From CAVPDE01 sp964580575 (GTDB lineage Bacteria; Desulfobacterota; DSM-4660; Desulfatiglandales; HGW-15), in the NCBI GenBank assembly GCA_964580575.1, contig CAZOLJ010000111.1, forward strand, positions 1 to 11,779: a stretch of 11,779 bases of DNA. Reading direction: 5' to 3'. Positions within the stretch are counted from its first letter, which is position 1, and each line of letters opens with the position of its first letter. Shown in pieces: positions 6,159 to 11,677 of the stretch. The notes under the pieces were generated by a model, which worked only from the letters and a program-made list of their open reading frames with translations, ran no database searches and had not been told where the DNA came from. The position numbers and the translations under genes are program-made.

Positions 6159-7343
6159 TCAGAGAACCTCTCCGTCAAACAGCTCCTTCAAAAATTCTGA
6201 AACGGGCACCACGGTGACCTTGTCGAACTCGTATCTCCGTGAACCGCAGTAAACGCCAATCATACGATCGACCTTCACCCCTGCCGTATCCGCAAGGTTA
6301 CGAAGCGCTTTATCCCAGGACCGATCCCATCGATGAGCCCGCTTGACCTCGATAGCAACCACGTGAGCGGAGGTGCCCTGCCTCCGGTGAGAGGTTTCAA
6401 CAATAAAATCCACTTCCACTCCTGCAGGTGTTCTATAGTAGGATACAGGTCGGTGCTTTCCGCTGATTTCATTGTAAACACGCAGTTCGTGATAGACCAA
6501 GGTCTCCAGCGCCAATCCCTGCCACTGTCTATCTGCCGGGTCGCGAAGCAGGCCGGCGGCAGCCCGCGCCACCCCTGGATCGAACCAGTAGAACTTGGGT
6601 TGCGCTGCCTCCCGAACCTTCAGGCCCGGTCGCCACGCCGGGAGGATGTGCCCCACCAGGGTGTCGGTCAGGATGGCAAAATAGGTGTCCACGGTGCTGC
6701 GGGCGACAGAGGCCTCACGAGAGATGTTCTGCACATTCACCATCTGGCCGTTGAACTGCCCTGCTACCGCAAGAAAGCGAACAAAGGGCGGCACATTGCG
6801 GATCAGGCCCTCTGCCTGCAGCTCCTCTTTGAGATAGGTGTTGACATAAGCGGAAAGAATATCAGCCGCATGACCAGAATCATTCAGGACGAAGGGAAGC
6901 AATCCCCAATTCAGCGCCACGTCCAGATCGAACTCCACGCCCAGTTCTGCGGCAGAGAGACTCTCCATGGAGAGCGTCAGGGCGCGGCCGGCAAGGAGGT
7001 TGGCGCCGCCCCGGCGAAGTTTCCGAGCGGAGGAGCCGCAAAGAGCAAATCGCCACCGGCGCAATTCCATGAGGCGGTGAACTTCATCCAGCAAAGCTGG
7101 AACTTTCTGTATCTCATCGAGCACCACCCAGGCGCCGGCTCGTCTGTTCCCAACCAAAGCTTCAAGGCGGTGAGGATCCCGCGAAAGCTCGAGAAAAAGG
7201 GACGTGTCGAGCAAGTCAAGCCGGAAAGCGTCCGGGAGCACCTGCCGGAGCCAGGTGCTCTTCCCTGTCCCCCTCGGGCCGAACAGGAAAAAGGATCGGT
7301 CAGGTCTTCTGAGCAAACGGGGTGTCGTGGCATCACGTGTCAT
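6159..7343 (-). CDS. AAA-type ATPase with C-terminal DUF4143 nuclease-like domain
   Basis: The 394-residue protein is a full-length member of the ATP-binding AAA_14/DUF4143 family. Walker A is GPRGTGKST (22-30), Walker B is WVVLDE (72-77), and sensor-like GSSARKLR is at 103-110. A winged-helix-like middle carries QNISREASVARSTVDTYF (205-222). The C-terminal DUF4143 region has YYRTPAGVEVDFIVE (302-316) and IEVKRA (331-336), a PD-(D/E)XK-like pattern with D312, E332 and K334. These ATPases are widespread in accessory DNA and their role is poorly known. The ATG at 7343 has GCGAGGA six bases ahead. The gene faces a broken RHH gene across a shared intergenic region with tandem palindromes, so an RHH regulator probably once controlled it. 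All key motifs appear intact. Confidence 0.93.
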   Translation of the reverse strand: MTRDATTPRLLRRPDRSFFLFGPRGTGKSTWLRQVLPDAFRLDLLDTSLFLELSRDPHRLEALVGNRRAGAWVVLDEIQKVPALLDEVHRLMELRRWRFALCGSSARKLRRGGANLLAGRALTLSMESLSAAELGVEFDLDVALNWGLLPFVLNDSGHAADILSAYVNTYLKEELQAEGLIRNVPPFVRFLAVAGQFNGQMVNVQNISREASVARSTVDTYFAILTDTLVGHILPAWRPGLKVREAAQPKFYWFDPGVARAAAGLLRDPADRQWQGLALETLVYHELRVYNEISGKHRPVSYYRTPAGVEVDFIVETSHRRQGTSAHVVAIEVKRAHRWDRSWDKALRNLADTAGVKVDRMIGVYCGSRRYEFDKVTVVPVSEFLKELFDGEVL

Positions 7344-7362
7344 TGATTCCTCGCCTAGTATG

Positions 7363-7389
7363 TTGTAAATTTACATTGCAAATTTACAA
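7363..7389. promoter_or_regulatory. Tandem palindromic operator between DUF4143 ATPase and RHH gene
   Basis: TGTAAATTTACA (7364-7375) is a perfect 12-bp palindrome, and TGCAAATTTACA (7377-7388) is the same site with one change, 13 bp along. Together they also form a perfect 10-bp inverted repeat, TTGTAAATTT (7363-7372) with AAATTTACAA (7380-7389). The pair lies 20 bp upstream of the ATPase start and 35 bp before the RHH remnant. Two sites on a near-helical-turn spacing are typical of ribbon-helix-helix dimers. Binding by the RHH product is inferred. Confidence 0.7.
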
Positions 7390-7423
7390 TATGTTGGCAC
7401 CTGAAGTCAAGGGCTTTTTCGGA

Positions 7424-7605
7424 ATGGGTGGACGGTAAGGTTGGATGAACCGGTGATCCGGGATCTCAAGCTTCTTTCCGTAGACCTCGACAAGCCGATC
7501 TCGGACCTTTTGGCTGAAGCGATTGCCGACCTGGTGCGGAAGCACGGACGGACCGAGGTGGTTTACAGCACGGTTGCGACTGAAACCAAGAAAGGAAAGA
7601 AATAA
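7424..7605 (+). pseudogene. Ribbon-helix-helix (CopG/Arc-like) antitoxin gene, 5' frameshifted
   Basis: The frame ending at the TAA 7603-7605 reads TVRLDEPVIRDLKLLSVDLD and then KPISDLLAEAIADLVRKHG. This is a clear RHH domain: a beta strand with alternating V-R-L, then two helices. A Lys-rich tail ends in KKGKK. The frame has no ATG or GTG before the strand. The only in-frame starts, a TTG at 7441 and a GTG at 7453, would cut off the strand. An ATG at 7424 gives MGGR and then a stop in the frame one base off, so a single-base indel near 7433 would restore a normal 60-residue protein. It may be a true mutation or a sequencing or assembly error. It is divergent from the DUF4143 ATPase. Confidence 0.6.
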
Positions 7606-7687
7606 TTGCCCTTTCCTGCGCTCAAGACCGCCTATTAAAAGCGGAGGGAGGTAAGGTTATAGAGTCCAGCATCTCCGGCGAAAGGTC

Positions 7688-7733
7688 CCCGAAGGTGAAC
7701 AGGCAAGGCAACTTAAAAACTTAACAGCGTCCC
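7688..7733. repeat. AACTTAACAGCG-type repeat, copy 3
   Basis: A CCCCGAAGGTGAACAGGC segment is followed by AAGGCAACTTAAAAACTTAA and CAGCGTCCC. The core equals the copy at 10514-10533 with one change. A run of nine or more T follows from 7734. It separates the ATPase/RHH locus from the DUF2283 module. Confidence 0.78.
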
Positions 7734-7774
7734 TTTTTTTTTCATTTTTTCAATGGTTTTTGCTCGACGTGTTT

Positions 7775-7842
7775 GCGGCAGATTGGCGAAATGCCGAAAA
7801 TCAGGAGCGCCCCGTATCCCGAAACAGCCTCTATTGAAGGAT
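7775..7842. repeat. Direct repeat flanking the DUF2283 module, left copy
   Basis: GCGGCAGATTGGCGAAATGC, then AAAATCAGGAGCGCCCC and a final AAGGATTC, parallel 8821-8877 (GGCGCAGATTGGCCGAATTC, AAAATCAGGAACGTGCC, AAAGGATTC). The two copies are in the same orientation about 1.05 kb apart and enclose the DUF2283/DUF4258-like gene pair. Confidence 0.65.
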
Positions 7843-7858
7843 TCAATCTCACGACTAC

Positions 7859-8077
7859 TTAGGCGCTGACAGCGTGCAACTCGGCCGGAATCTTGCTGAT
7901 CGTAATCTCTTTGAGATCGATCTTTCGGCTGGCATTGTCGATGTCGATTCCAACAATATTCCCCTCTTCGTCATAGTCCAGAACCACACCCTCGGATATG
8001 ACCCGGCTGTCAACGCTCGGCTTTGATGACAGGTCTATGTAAAGAGAATCCGTGTCGGGGTAATATTTAAGTTTCAT
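7859..8077 (-). CDS. DUF2283 family protein, putative antitoxin
   Basis: The 72-residue protein is a complete DUF2283 domain. It opens with MKLKYYPDTDSLYIDLSS, continues with the SRVISEGVVLDYDEEGNIVGIDI strand run (24-46) and ends with a short amphipathic tail. The family is small, beta-rich and of unproven function, and often sits beside a short toxin-like gene. Here the start codon overlaps the stop of the upstream gene (ATGA, 8074-8077), and a GGGGG ribosome site lies inside that gene, so they are surely co-transcribed. The likely role is the antitoxin half of the pair. The module is enclosed by direct repeats at 7775 and 8821. Confidence 0.88.
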   Translation of the reverse strand: MKLKYYPDTDSLYIDLSSKPSVDSRVISEGVVLDYDEEGNIVGIDIDNASRKIDLKEITISKIPAELHAVSA

Positions 8078-8316
8078 GGTTTGAACCCCCTGTCTGGAAA
8101 AGCATTGTGGATGGTCCTTTTATCCGACAAAGTGATTACCCGGAGGTAGCGACCCTCCAATTCGTCAATCGCGCCCCAGAAACGATAGCGGTTATGCTCT
8201 TGCGGTTCAACTCGAATCGGCTTTTCTAAGACTCGAACGCACCATTCTTTACACAAGTATGGGCGCTTTCTCAGCACTTCATTTTCAAAATAGGCAGTGT
8301 ACCCGTACGTTTCCAT
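8074..8316 (-). CDS. DUF4258-like small protein, putative toxin
   Basis: The 80-residue protein starts METYGYTAYF and carries R-K-R-P-Y-L-C-K-E-W-C at about 16-27. The R-x-RFWGAIDELEGRYLRVITL core spans 43-65 and a conserved-looking TIHNAFPDRGFKP closes the chain (68-80). The pattern resembles DUF4258/RelE-like small proteins found in front of DUF2283 genes, and the final HNAFPDR is the best signature. A role as an RNA-acting toxin is inferred only from size and pairing. The ATG at 8316 has a CAGGGCG site directly ahead. A TATTAT box just upstream would leave a very short leader. It overlaps the DUF2283 gene by 4 bp. Confidence 0.72.
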   Translation of the reverse strand: METYGYTAYFENEVLRKRPYLCKEWCVRVLEKPIRVEPQEHNRYRFWGAIDELEGRYLRVITLSDKRTIHNAFPDRGFKP

Positions 8317-8373
8317 CGCCCTGATAATACCCTAAATGCATCTTGAAAGGAAGTTGTTTCTCAGCCCACCTAG

Positions 8374-8408
8374 AGGTGGAGCCCCACGGGCAGGCGCCCG
8401 TGGCACCT
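8374..8408. repeat. Strong two-part hairpin (REP-like)
   Basis: CCACGGGC (8384-8391) pairs perfectly with GCCCGTGG (8396-8403) around a four-base loop. The stem continues with AGGTG (8374-8378) and CACCT (8404-8408) across a bulge on the left side only. No T-run follows, so it is not an intrinsic terminator. The same stem design recurs at 8478. Confidence 0.7.
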
Positions 8409-8477
8409 GCGGTACGGTGTAACCCGCCGAAGCCCCAGTCCTCCTTCGTCAAGGCTTCAGAGGACACCCGCATCCCT

Positions 8478-8497
8478 CCACGGTCCGGAGACCGTGG
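8478..8497. repeat. Perfect 8-bp hairpin (REP-like)
   Basis: CCACGGTC (8478-8485) and GACCGTGG (8490-8497) are perfectly complementary around CGGA. The outer CCACGG...CCGTGG matches the hairpin at 8384-8403, 94 bp away, so the two may be members of one palindrome family. Confidence 0.68.
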
Positions 8498-8692
8498 CTT
8501 CCTGCGAAGGCGGGTGAATTTTCGCCATGAGTGTTTTCATGTCTTTAAAAGTCAAAAAGAAGGACCTGATGCCCGCTCCACTTCGTAATGTACAATTCAA
8601 GACGCCACCCCTGTCAGCAGCTCGTGAATGGCTATAAATCAAGGATGTTCCCCCTTCCCCGCCGCAAGGAGGAGCAAGCAAAGGCAACGCCG

Positions 8693-8731
8693 CCCTTCGA
8701 CGTTGCTCAGGGCCATGAGCCTGTCGAATGG
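8693..8731. repeat. Imperfect hairpin with CTTCGAC/GTCGAA arms
   Basis: CCCTTCGAC...GCTCA (8693-8709) pairs with TGAGCCTGTCGAATGG (8716-8731) around a six-base loop, with one mismatch and a bulge. This type of TTCGAC...GTCGAA palindrome is a familiar intergenic repeat in many bacterial genomes. Confidence 0.6.
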
Positions 8732-8773
8732 CAGATGATGTTTTGACGGTGAATCAGGGCAGATCACCGCGGT

Positions 8774-8802
8774 TTGACTCGGCCGCTTTCGCGTTCTATT
8801 AT
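8774..8802 (+). promoter_or_regulatory. Predicted sigma70 promoter of the YbaK/ProX gene
   Basis: TTGACT (8774-8779) and TATTAT (8797-8802) are exactly 17 bases apart, each one mismatch from consensus. The start codon lies about 95 bp downstream, so the transcript leader would include the direct repeat at 8821-8877. Confidence 0.55.
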
Positions 8803-8820
8803 TCCCTGATGATCCTCTTT

Positions 8821-8877
8821 GGCGCAGATTGGCCGAATTCACAAAATCAGGAACGTGCCTTCTCGGATAAAGGATTC
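8821..8877. repeat. Direct repeat flanking the DUF2283 module, right copy
   Basis: This copy parallels 7775-7842 in the same orientation. It lies in the untranslated leader of the YbaK gene, between its predicted promoter and ribosome site. Confidence 0.62.
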
Positions 8878-8896
8878 TTAAACCAAAAGGAGAAAG

Positions 8897-9397
8897 ATGG
8901 ATATATTCCGGTTTCTCGAAGAAAATGGGATTGCTTACGAGCGCTGCGATCACCCTGCCGTGTTCACGTGCGAAGAGGCGGACCGGCTGGTACCCGCAAT
9001 GGAAGGCGCAAAAATCAAGAACCTCTTTGTGCGCGACAAGAAAGGGAGGCGGCATTTTCTCGTGGTCGTCGGATACGAGAAAACCGTTGACTTGAAATCC
9101 TTATCTTCGCTCATGGGTCTGAGTTCGCTGACCATGGCTTCTCCCGATCGTTTGAAGCGCTATCTTGGCGTTGATCCTGGATCCGTGACGATTCTTGCCG
9201 TCATCAACGACACGGAGAAGAAAGTGGAGGTTCTCTTCGACAGAGCCCTGTGGCACTCTCAATCCTTTCTCTGCCACCCCCTCATCAACACGAGCACGTT
9301 GGCCATCTCAAAGCATGGCATCCAGCGCTTCCTGGAATTGACCGGCCACGAGGTCATCGTTCTGGACGTGCCCGCGTCCGGAAGGGAACCCTGTTAG
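8897..9397 (+). CDS. YbaK/ProX-type aminoacyl-tRNA deacylase (editing domain)
   Basis: The 166-residue protein is a stand-alone editing domain related to the INS domain of prolyl-tRNA synthetase. Members hydrolyse mischarged tRNA, such as Ala-tRNAPro or Cys-tRNAPro, in the cytoplasm. It opens with IFRFLEENGIAYERCDHPAV (3-22). An AKIKNLFVRDKKGRRHFLVVV strand block follows (38-58), then LGVDPGSVTILAVIND (90-105), VLFDRALW, and HPLINTSTLAIS (127-138). Length and motifs match the PrdX/ProX subgroup, so alanine is the likely amino acid removed, but specificity is not proven. AAAGGAGAAAG directly precedes the ATG, and a promoter lies at 8774. It is the only clear translation-quality gene here and has no co-oriented neighbour. 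Confidence 0.92.
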   Translation: MDIFRFLEENGIAYERCDHPAVFTCEEADRLVPAMEGAKIKNLFVRDKKGRRHFLVVVGYEKTVDLKSLSSLMGLSSLTMASPDRLKRYLGVDPGSVTILAVINDTEKKVEVLFDRALWHSQSFLCHPLINTSTLAISKHGIQRFLELTGHEVIVLDVPASGREPC

Positions 9398-9446
9398 ATT
9401 TTAAGGTTTATGCCTTTTGGATATCGCGTTTGACGCTTCTTTGAGA

Positions 9447-9475
9447 AGGAACTTAACAACTTAACAGCGTGCCCT
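9447..9475. repeat. AACTTAACAGCG-type repeat, copy 4
   Basis: GGAACTTAACAACTTAACAG followed by CGTGCCC matches the core of the other four copies. It lies between the YbaK gene and the hydrolase, in the same orientation as the rest. Confidence 0.75.
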
Positions 9476-9512
9476 TTCCCCCAGCCAAAAACGTCCCAGA
9501 GATTGAGCTTGA

Positions 9513-9606
9513 GAATGGCAAGAAAGCAAGAATGTCCCTCCTCCCACATGGTTGTCCCCTTTTCACGATTCCACGCCCCCAGAAATCAAGAACGTCTCTC
9601 CTCCCC
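9513..9606. repeat. Two CAAGAACGTCCC motifs at the hydrolase 3' end
   Basis: AAAGCAAGAATGTCCCTCCT at about 9524-9543 and AAATCAAGAACGTCTCTCCT at 9583-9602 are copies of the interspersed motif, about 60 bp apart. The second overlaps the last codons and the stop codon of the alpha/beta hydrolase gene. Confidence 0.7.
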
Positions 9607-10407
9607 TGAAAGGCCGAGAAGAAACTCCTCCATTGCCGCTGTCACTGCAGCAGGCTCTTCCACCGTGCACAAGTGCCCCGCATGGGGAATGACCACCAGT
9701 TTGGCGCCGGGGATCTTCGCCGCAATTCGCTTTGCTTTCTCCACAGGGGTTGGCATGTCTTCCTCCCCTACGATCATCAGGGTCGGTATTTGTATCTTGG
9801 GAAGCTCTTCATAGACGCCGGCGCGGCCGAATATCCCGAGGCCGAATTTCACCATGGCCTTCCTGTCTGAAGACTTGATGCGTGCTTTCCACTCCTTCTC
9901 CTCATTCTTCCTCGATGGATCGCTCAAGAACTTCTTCCCGAAGAAAAGCGGCATGACCTTGCCGATCACCGGCCGCCACCCGATCCACCTCACCATGAAC
10001 ATCAAGAGCTTATACTGCTTGAAGTTCTCCTGAGGTTCCGGATCCGCCGACGTGTCCATGAGGATAAGTGATTTGAGCAATTCGGGTCGCCGGATTCCGA
10101 TTCGCATGCCAATGAAACCCCCAGTGGACAAGCCTACGAAGTGGCATGGAGCACACTTCAGGGCTTCAATCAGTTTCACGGCGTCGGAATAGAGGTTTTC
10201 CATGTCGTAGCCTGCCTCCGTCACCTCACTCCGGCCGTGTCCCCGATGGTCGAAGGCAACACAACGGTAACGGGCCCTGAGGGACTGCATCTGAGGGGCG
10301 AAGTGGTCGCTGTCCACGAGATAGCTGTGGGAGAAGACGATCGTTCCAGGGCCAGAGCCCATCTCCTCATAAAACAACCTTGCTCCGTTAACAAGCACTT
10401 CAGGCAT
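9586..10407 (-). CDS. Alpha/beta hydrolase
   Basis: From the ATG at 10407 (GGGAGG about nine bases ahead; the open frame continues 25 codons upstream without a family match) the product is 273 residues. It is a typical alpha/beta-hydrolase of the enol-lactonase/esterase-like group. The oxyanion region is FSHSY (25-29), then DHRGHGRS (53-60). The nucleophile elbow is GLSTGG with S94, the acid is D217 in VGEEDMPTP, and the base is H245 in HAGHL. The catalytic triad is complete. The substrate is unknown; such enzymes act on esters, lactones or carbon-carbon bonds. No pathway partner is adjacent. The last residues, GEERRS and the stop, are encoded by an interspersed repeat motif. Repeat copy 5 lies directly upstream. 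Confidence 0.93.
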   Translation of the reverse strand: MPEVLVNGARLFYEEMGSGPGTIVFSHSYLVDSDHFAPQMQSLRARYRCVAFDHRGHGRSEVTEAGYDMENLYSDAVKLIEALKCAPCHFVGLSTGGFIGMRIGIRRPELLKSLILMDTSADPEPQENFKQYKLLMFMVRWIGWRPVIGKVMPLFFGKKFLSDPSRKNEEKEWKARIKSSDRKAMVKFGLGIFGRAGVYEELPKIQIPTLMIVGEEDMPTPVEKAKRIAAKIPGAKLVVIPHAGHLCTVEEPAAVTAAMEEFLLGLSGEERRS

Positions 10408-10469
10408 TTTGAAACCTCCCTTCCTTTCGATTTGTTTCTGTGGCCCGACCCCAACCCCACGGGACGAAA

Positions 10470-10540
10470 GGTTCCTCAACATCGGGAGGGTGCTTCAAGG
10501 AAAACAGGCAAGGCAACTTAAGAACTTAACAGCGTGCCAT
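10470..10540. repeat. AACTTAACAGCG-type repeat, copy 5 (long form)
   Basis: AGGTTCCTCAACATCGGGAG, then AAAACAGGCAAGGCAACTTA and AGAACTTAACAGCGTGCC, form the fullest copy. It aligns with 5881-5950 throughout and with 7688-7733 over the right half. It sits between the hydrolase start and the PIN/Phd module. Confidence 0.78.
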
Positions 10541-10674
10541 TTTTTCACGTGGTTCTAAGCCCTCTTTTAGGCCCGTTTTTCTGCTCTTCTAATATACTTC
10601 CAGGTTGTTGTCTTGGTCCGACCCCAGCCGCGTGCCCTCTCTTCAAGGCAAGGCCGGGTCTTGCAGCGAACCAT

Positions 10675-11109
10675 TTATCGACTCTGGTTTTCTAATTCCT
10701 CTGCGAATTCGTTTACCGTGAGAATAGGAATGCCCCGGAAGGTTTGGAGGTCCAGCAGATGCCTGTCGCCGCTTACGATGCAGTCTGCGTTCGCGTCGAT
10801 AGCACAAGCGAGAAACATCTCGTCTCGGGGATCCCGCGGCACCGAACCTTTGACCCCAGCCTCCCCGGGAACGAGGACTGCGTCCGTTTTCAACACATCC
10901 ACGAGGTTTTCGACGTCTTGGTGCCGGATAAGGTATTTCTTAGAAATACGAGGCGACTCCAGCACCTCGACGACCTCCGCTATGATCGCAGGTGACGTGA
11001 CAAGCATATACCTGCCCTCCCGCCACGCATTGAGCAACTGGGCAGGCGTGCCCTCCGTCGACAGAAGGCTGCTCACAAAAACGTTCGTATCAAGAACGAC
11101 CCGCAGCAC
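10675..11109 (-). CDS. PIN-domain ribonuclease, toxin of a Phd/PIN pair
   Basis: The 144-residue protein belongs to the PIN family often labelled putative TA toxin (COG1569). The acidic site is present: D7 in VVLDTNVFVS, E45 in IIAEVVEVL, D96 in PRDPRDEMFLACA, and D115 in SGDRHLLDL. The ending GIPILTVNEFAEEL is also family-typical. PIN toxins are Mg2+-dependent RNases that cleave tRNA, rRNA or mRNA. The start at 11109 overlaps the upstream Phd-type antitoxin gene by 20 bp, so translation is coupled. All active-site residues appear intact, so the module may be functional. Confidence 0.92.
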   Translation of the reverse strand: MLRVVLDTNVFVSSLLSTEGTPAQLLNAWREGRYMLVTSPAIIAEVVEVLESPRISKKYLIRHQDVENLVDVLKTDAVLVPGEAGVKGSVPRDPRDEMFLACAIDANADCIVSGDRHLLDLQTFRGIPILTVNEFAEELENQSR

Positions 11110-11377
11110 GGCGACTTCTCACCTTTGCGACAGCCTGACGTACATCTGTTTCTATCTCCTCAAGGGACGCCTTAGGCACCCGCGACCGCACCCGCTCGAT
11201 CACCTCGAACCGTGTCTGCCTTTCTGCAACGAGGCGTTCGTACACAGGGACGGGAATGACCGCTGCCACCGGTCGGCCCGACCGTTCGACAATGACCTCT
11301 TCCCCTCCGTAATTGACAGTTCCAAGGAGGTCGGAGAACTTGCTCCTCGCATCTTTGGCGCTCATCCTCTTGGCCAT
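11090..11377 (-). CDS. Phd/YefM-family antitoxin
   Basis: From the ATG at 11377 the product is 95 residues. The Phd/YefM DNA-binding domain is N-terminal: MSAKDARSKFSDLLGTV, then GGEEVIVERSGRPVAAVIP and VYERL. A basic helical C-terminal arm would wrap the PIN toxin. Three starts are close together (GTG 11386, ATG 11383, ATG 11377). The last is preferred because GAGG is eight bases ahead of it and only two bases ahead of the second. It is first in the operon and overlaps the PIN gene by 20 bp. A promoter with an embedded inverted repeat lies at 11410-11448, as expected for autoregulation by the antitoxin or the complex. Confidence 0.92.
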   Translation of the reverse strand: MAKRMSAKDARSKFSDLLGTVNYGGEEVIVERSGRPVAAVIPVPVYERLVAERQTRFEVIERVRSRVPKASLEEIETDVRQAVAKVRSRRAAGRS

Positions 11378-11409
11378 GATCATCACCTCGCTTCCATTCC
11401 TGATGATTG

Positions 11410-11448
11410 AAGATAGCTCAATATGTACGATTTGTCAATAGTGTACAT
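11410..11448 (-). promoter_or_regulatory. Promoter and operator of Phd/PIN
   Basis: On the minus strand a perfect TTGACA (11433-11438) is 17 bases from TATCTT (11410-11415). ATGTAC (11423-11428) and GTACAT (11443-11448) form an inverted repeat that spans the -35 box. This placement fits autorepression by the antitoxin, which is inferred from Phd-type systems. The start codon is 33 bp below the -10. Confidence 0.68.
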
Positions 11449-11485
11449 TTTGGACAAAGTATTCAGTAAGTTTAGGGCGTGCCGC

Positions 11486-11677
11486 CTAGTGTGTGTCGAC
11501 GAGTTCATAAGAGGGTTCGATGAGGTTTTGAGTAATCCGGCCTTGCGCGATGAGCTCAATGACGGAGAGGAGCAGGAAAGGCCTGTGCGGTGCGCAATGG
11601 CAGGTGATCTCAGGATACCGGTCCCGGTCCTTGCCGGTCCGAAGCTTTGCGAACATCTGGAGGTATTGATCGAGCAT
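11486..11677 (-). pseudogene. HNH endonuclease 5' remnant, copy E (longest)
   Basis: The minus-strand frame from ATG 11677 reads MLDQYLQMFAKLRTGKDRDR, then YPEITCHCAPHRPFLLLSVI, then ELIAQGRITQNLIEPSYELV, and stops after 63 codons. This is the N-terminal region of a family of HNH restriction endonucleases (APHKPLLLLSV-x-DLI...G.I..NFIE), which normally continue for more than 200 residues to the nuclease domain. That part is missing, replaced by the Phd/PIN promoter region. The conserved leader runs to about 11779 with 34 bases identical to 27-60. No ribosome site lies at normal spacing. Copies A-D are other fragments of the same gene. Confidence 0.8.

Larger units (their letters stand above)
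8317..8896. other. 580-bp gene-free stretch rich in palindromes
   Basis: No convincing gene is seen. The stretch holds three strong hairpins (8374-8408, 8478-8497, 8693-8731) and a GAAGCC...GGCTTC inverted pair between the first two. Interspersed motif copies lie at 8551-8575, about 8591-8613 and 8631-8654. It ends with the promoter and leader of the YbaK gene (8774-8896). The density of palindromes suggests a cluster of REP-like elements. Confidence 0.6.

Noticed and set aside
6333..7346. Long open frame on the plus strand (337 codons) opposite the DUF4143 ATPase
   Set aside because: It is the antisense shadow of a gene with clear Walker motifs. Its own translation shows no domain and it has no ribosome site.
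7391..7438. Short frame starting ATG at 7391 after the operator
   Set aside because: Fifteen codons, no ribosome site, ends before the RHH segment; at most part of the broken gene's history.
2828..9606. CRISPR array suggested by many short repeats
   Set aside because: Copies are degenerate and irregularly spaced from 60 bp to over 1 kb, with no uniform spacers and no cas genes.
4171..10540. The AACTTAACAGCG repeats as integron attC sites (GTTRRRY / RYYYAAC ends)
   Set aside because: GTTAAGT fits the 7-base core on the reverse strand, but no complementary partner arm lies within 60-140 bp, no integrase is present, and cassettes are in mixed orientations.
10550..10580. Possible terminator between PIN and the hydrolase
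   Set aside because: Only a three-base GCC/GGC stem precedes the T-run, too weak to call.
10613..11410. 265-codon plus-strand frame opposite Phd/PIN
   Set aside because: Ser/Arg-rich shadow translation with no family match; both minus-strand genes beneath it are firmly recognised.
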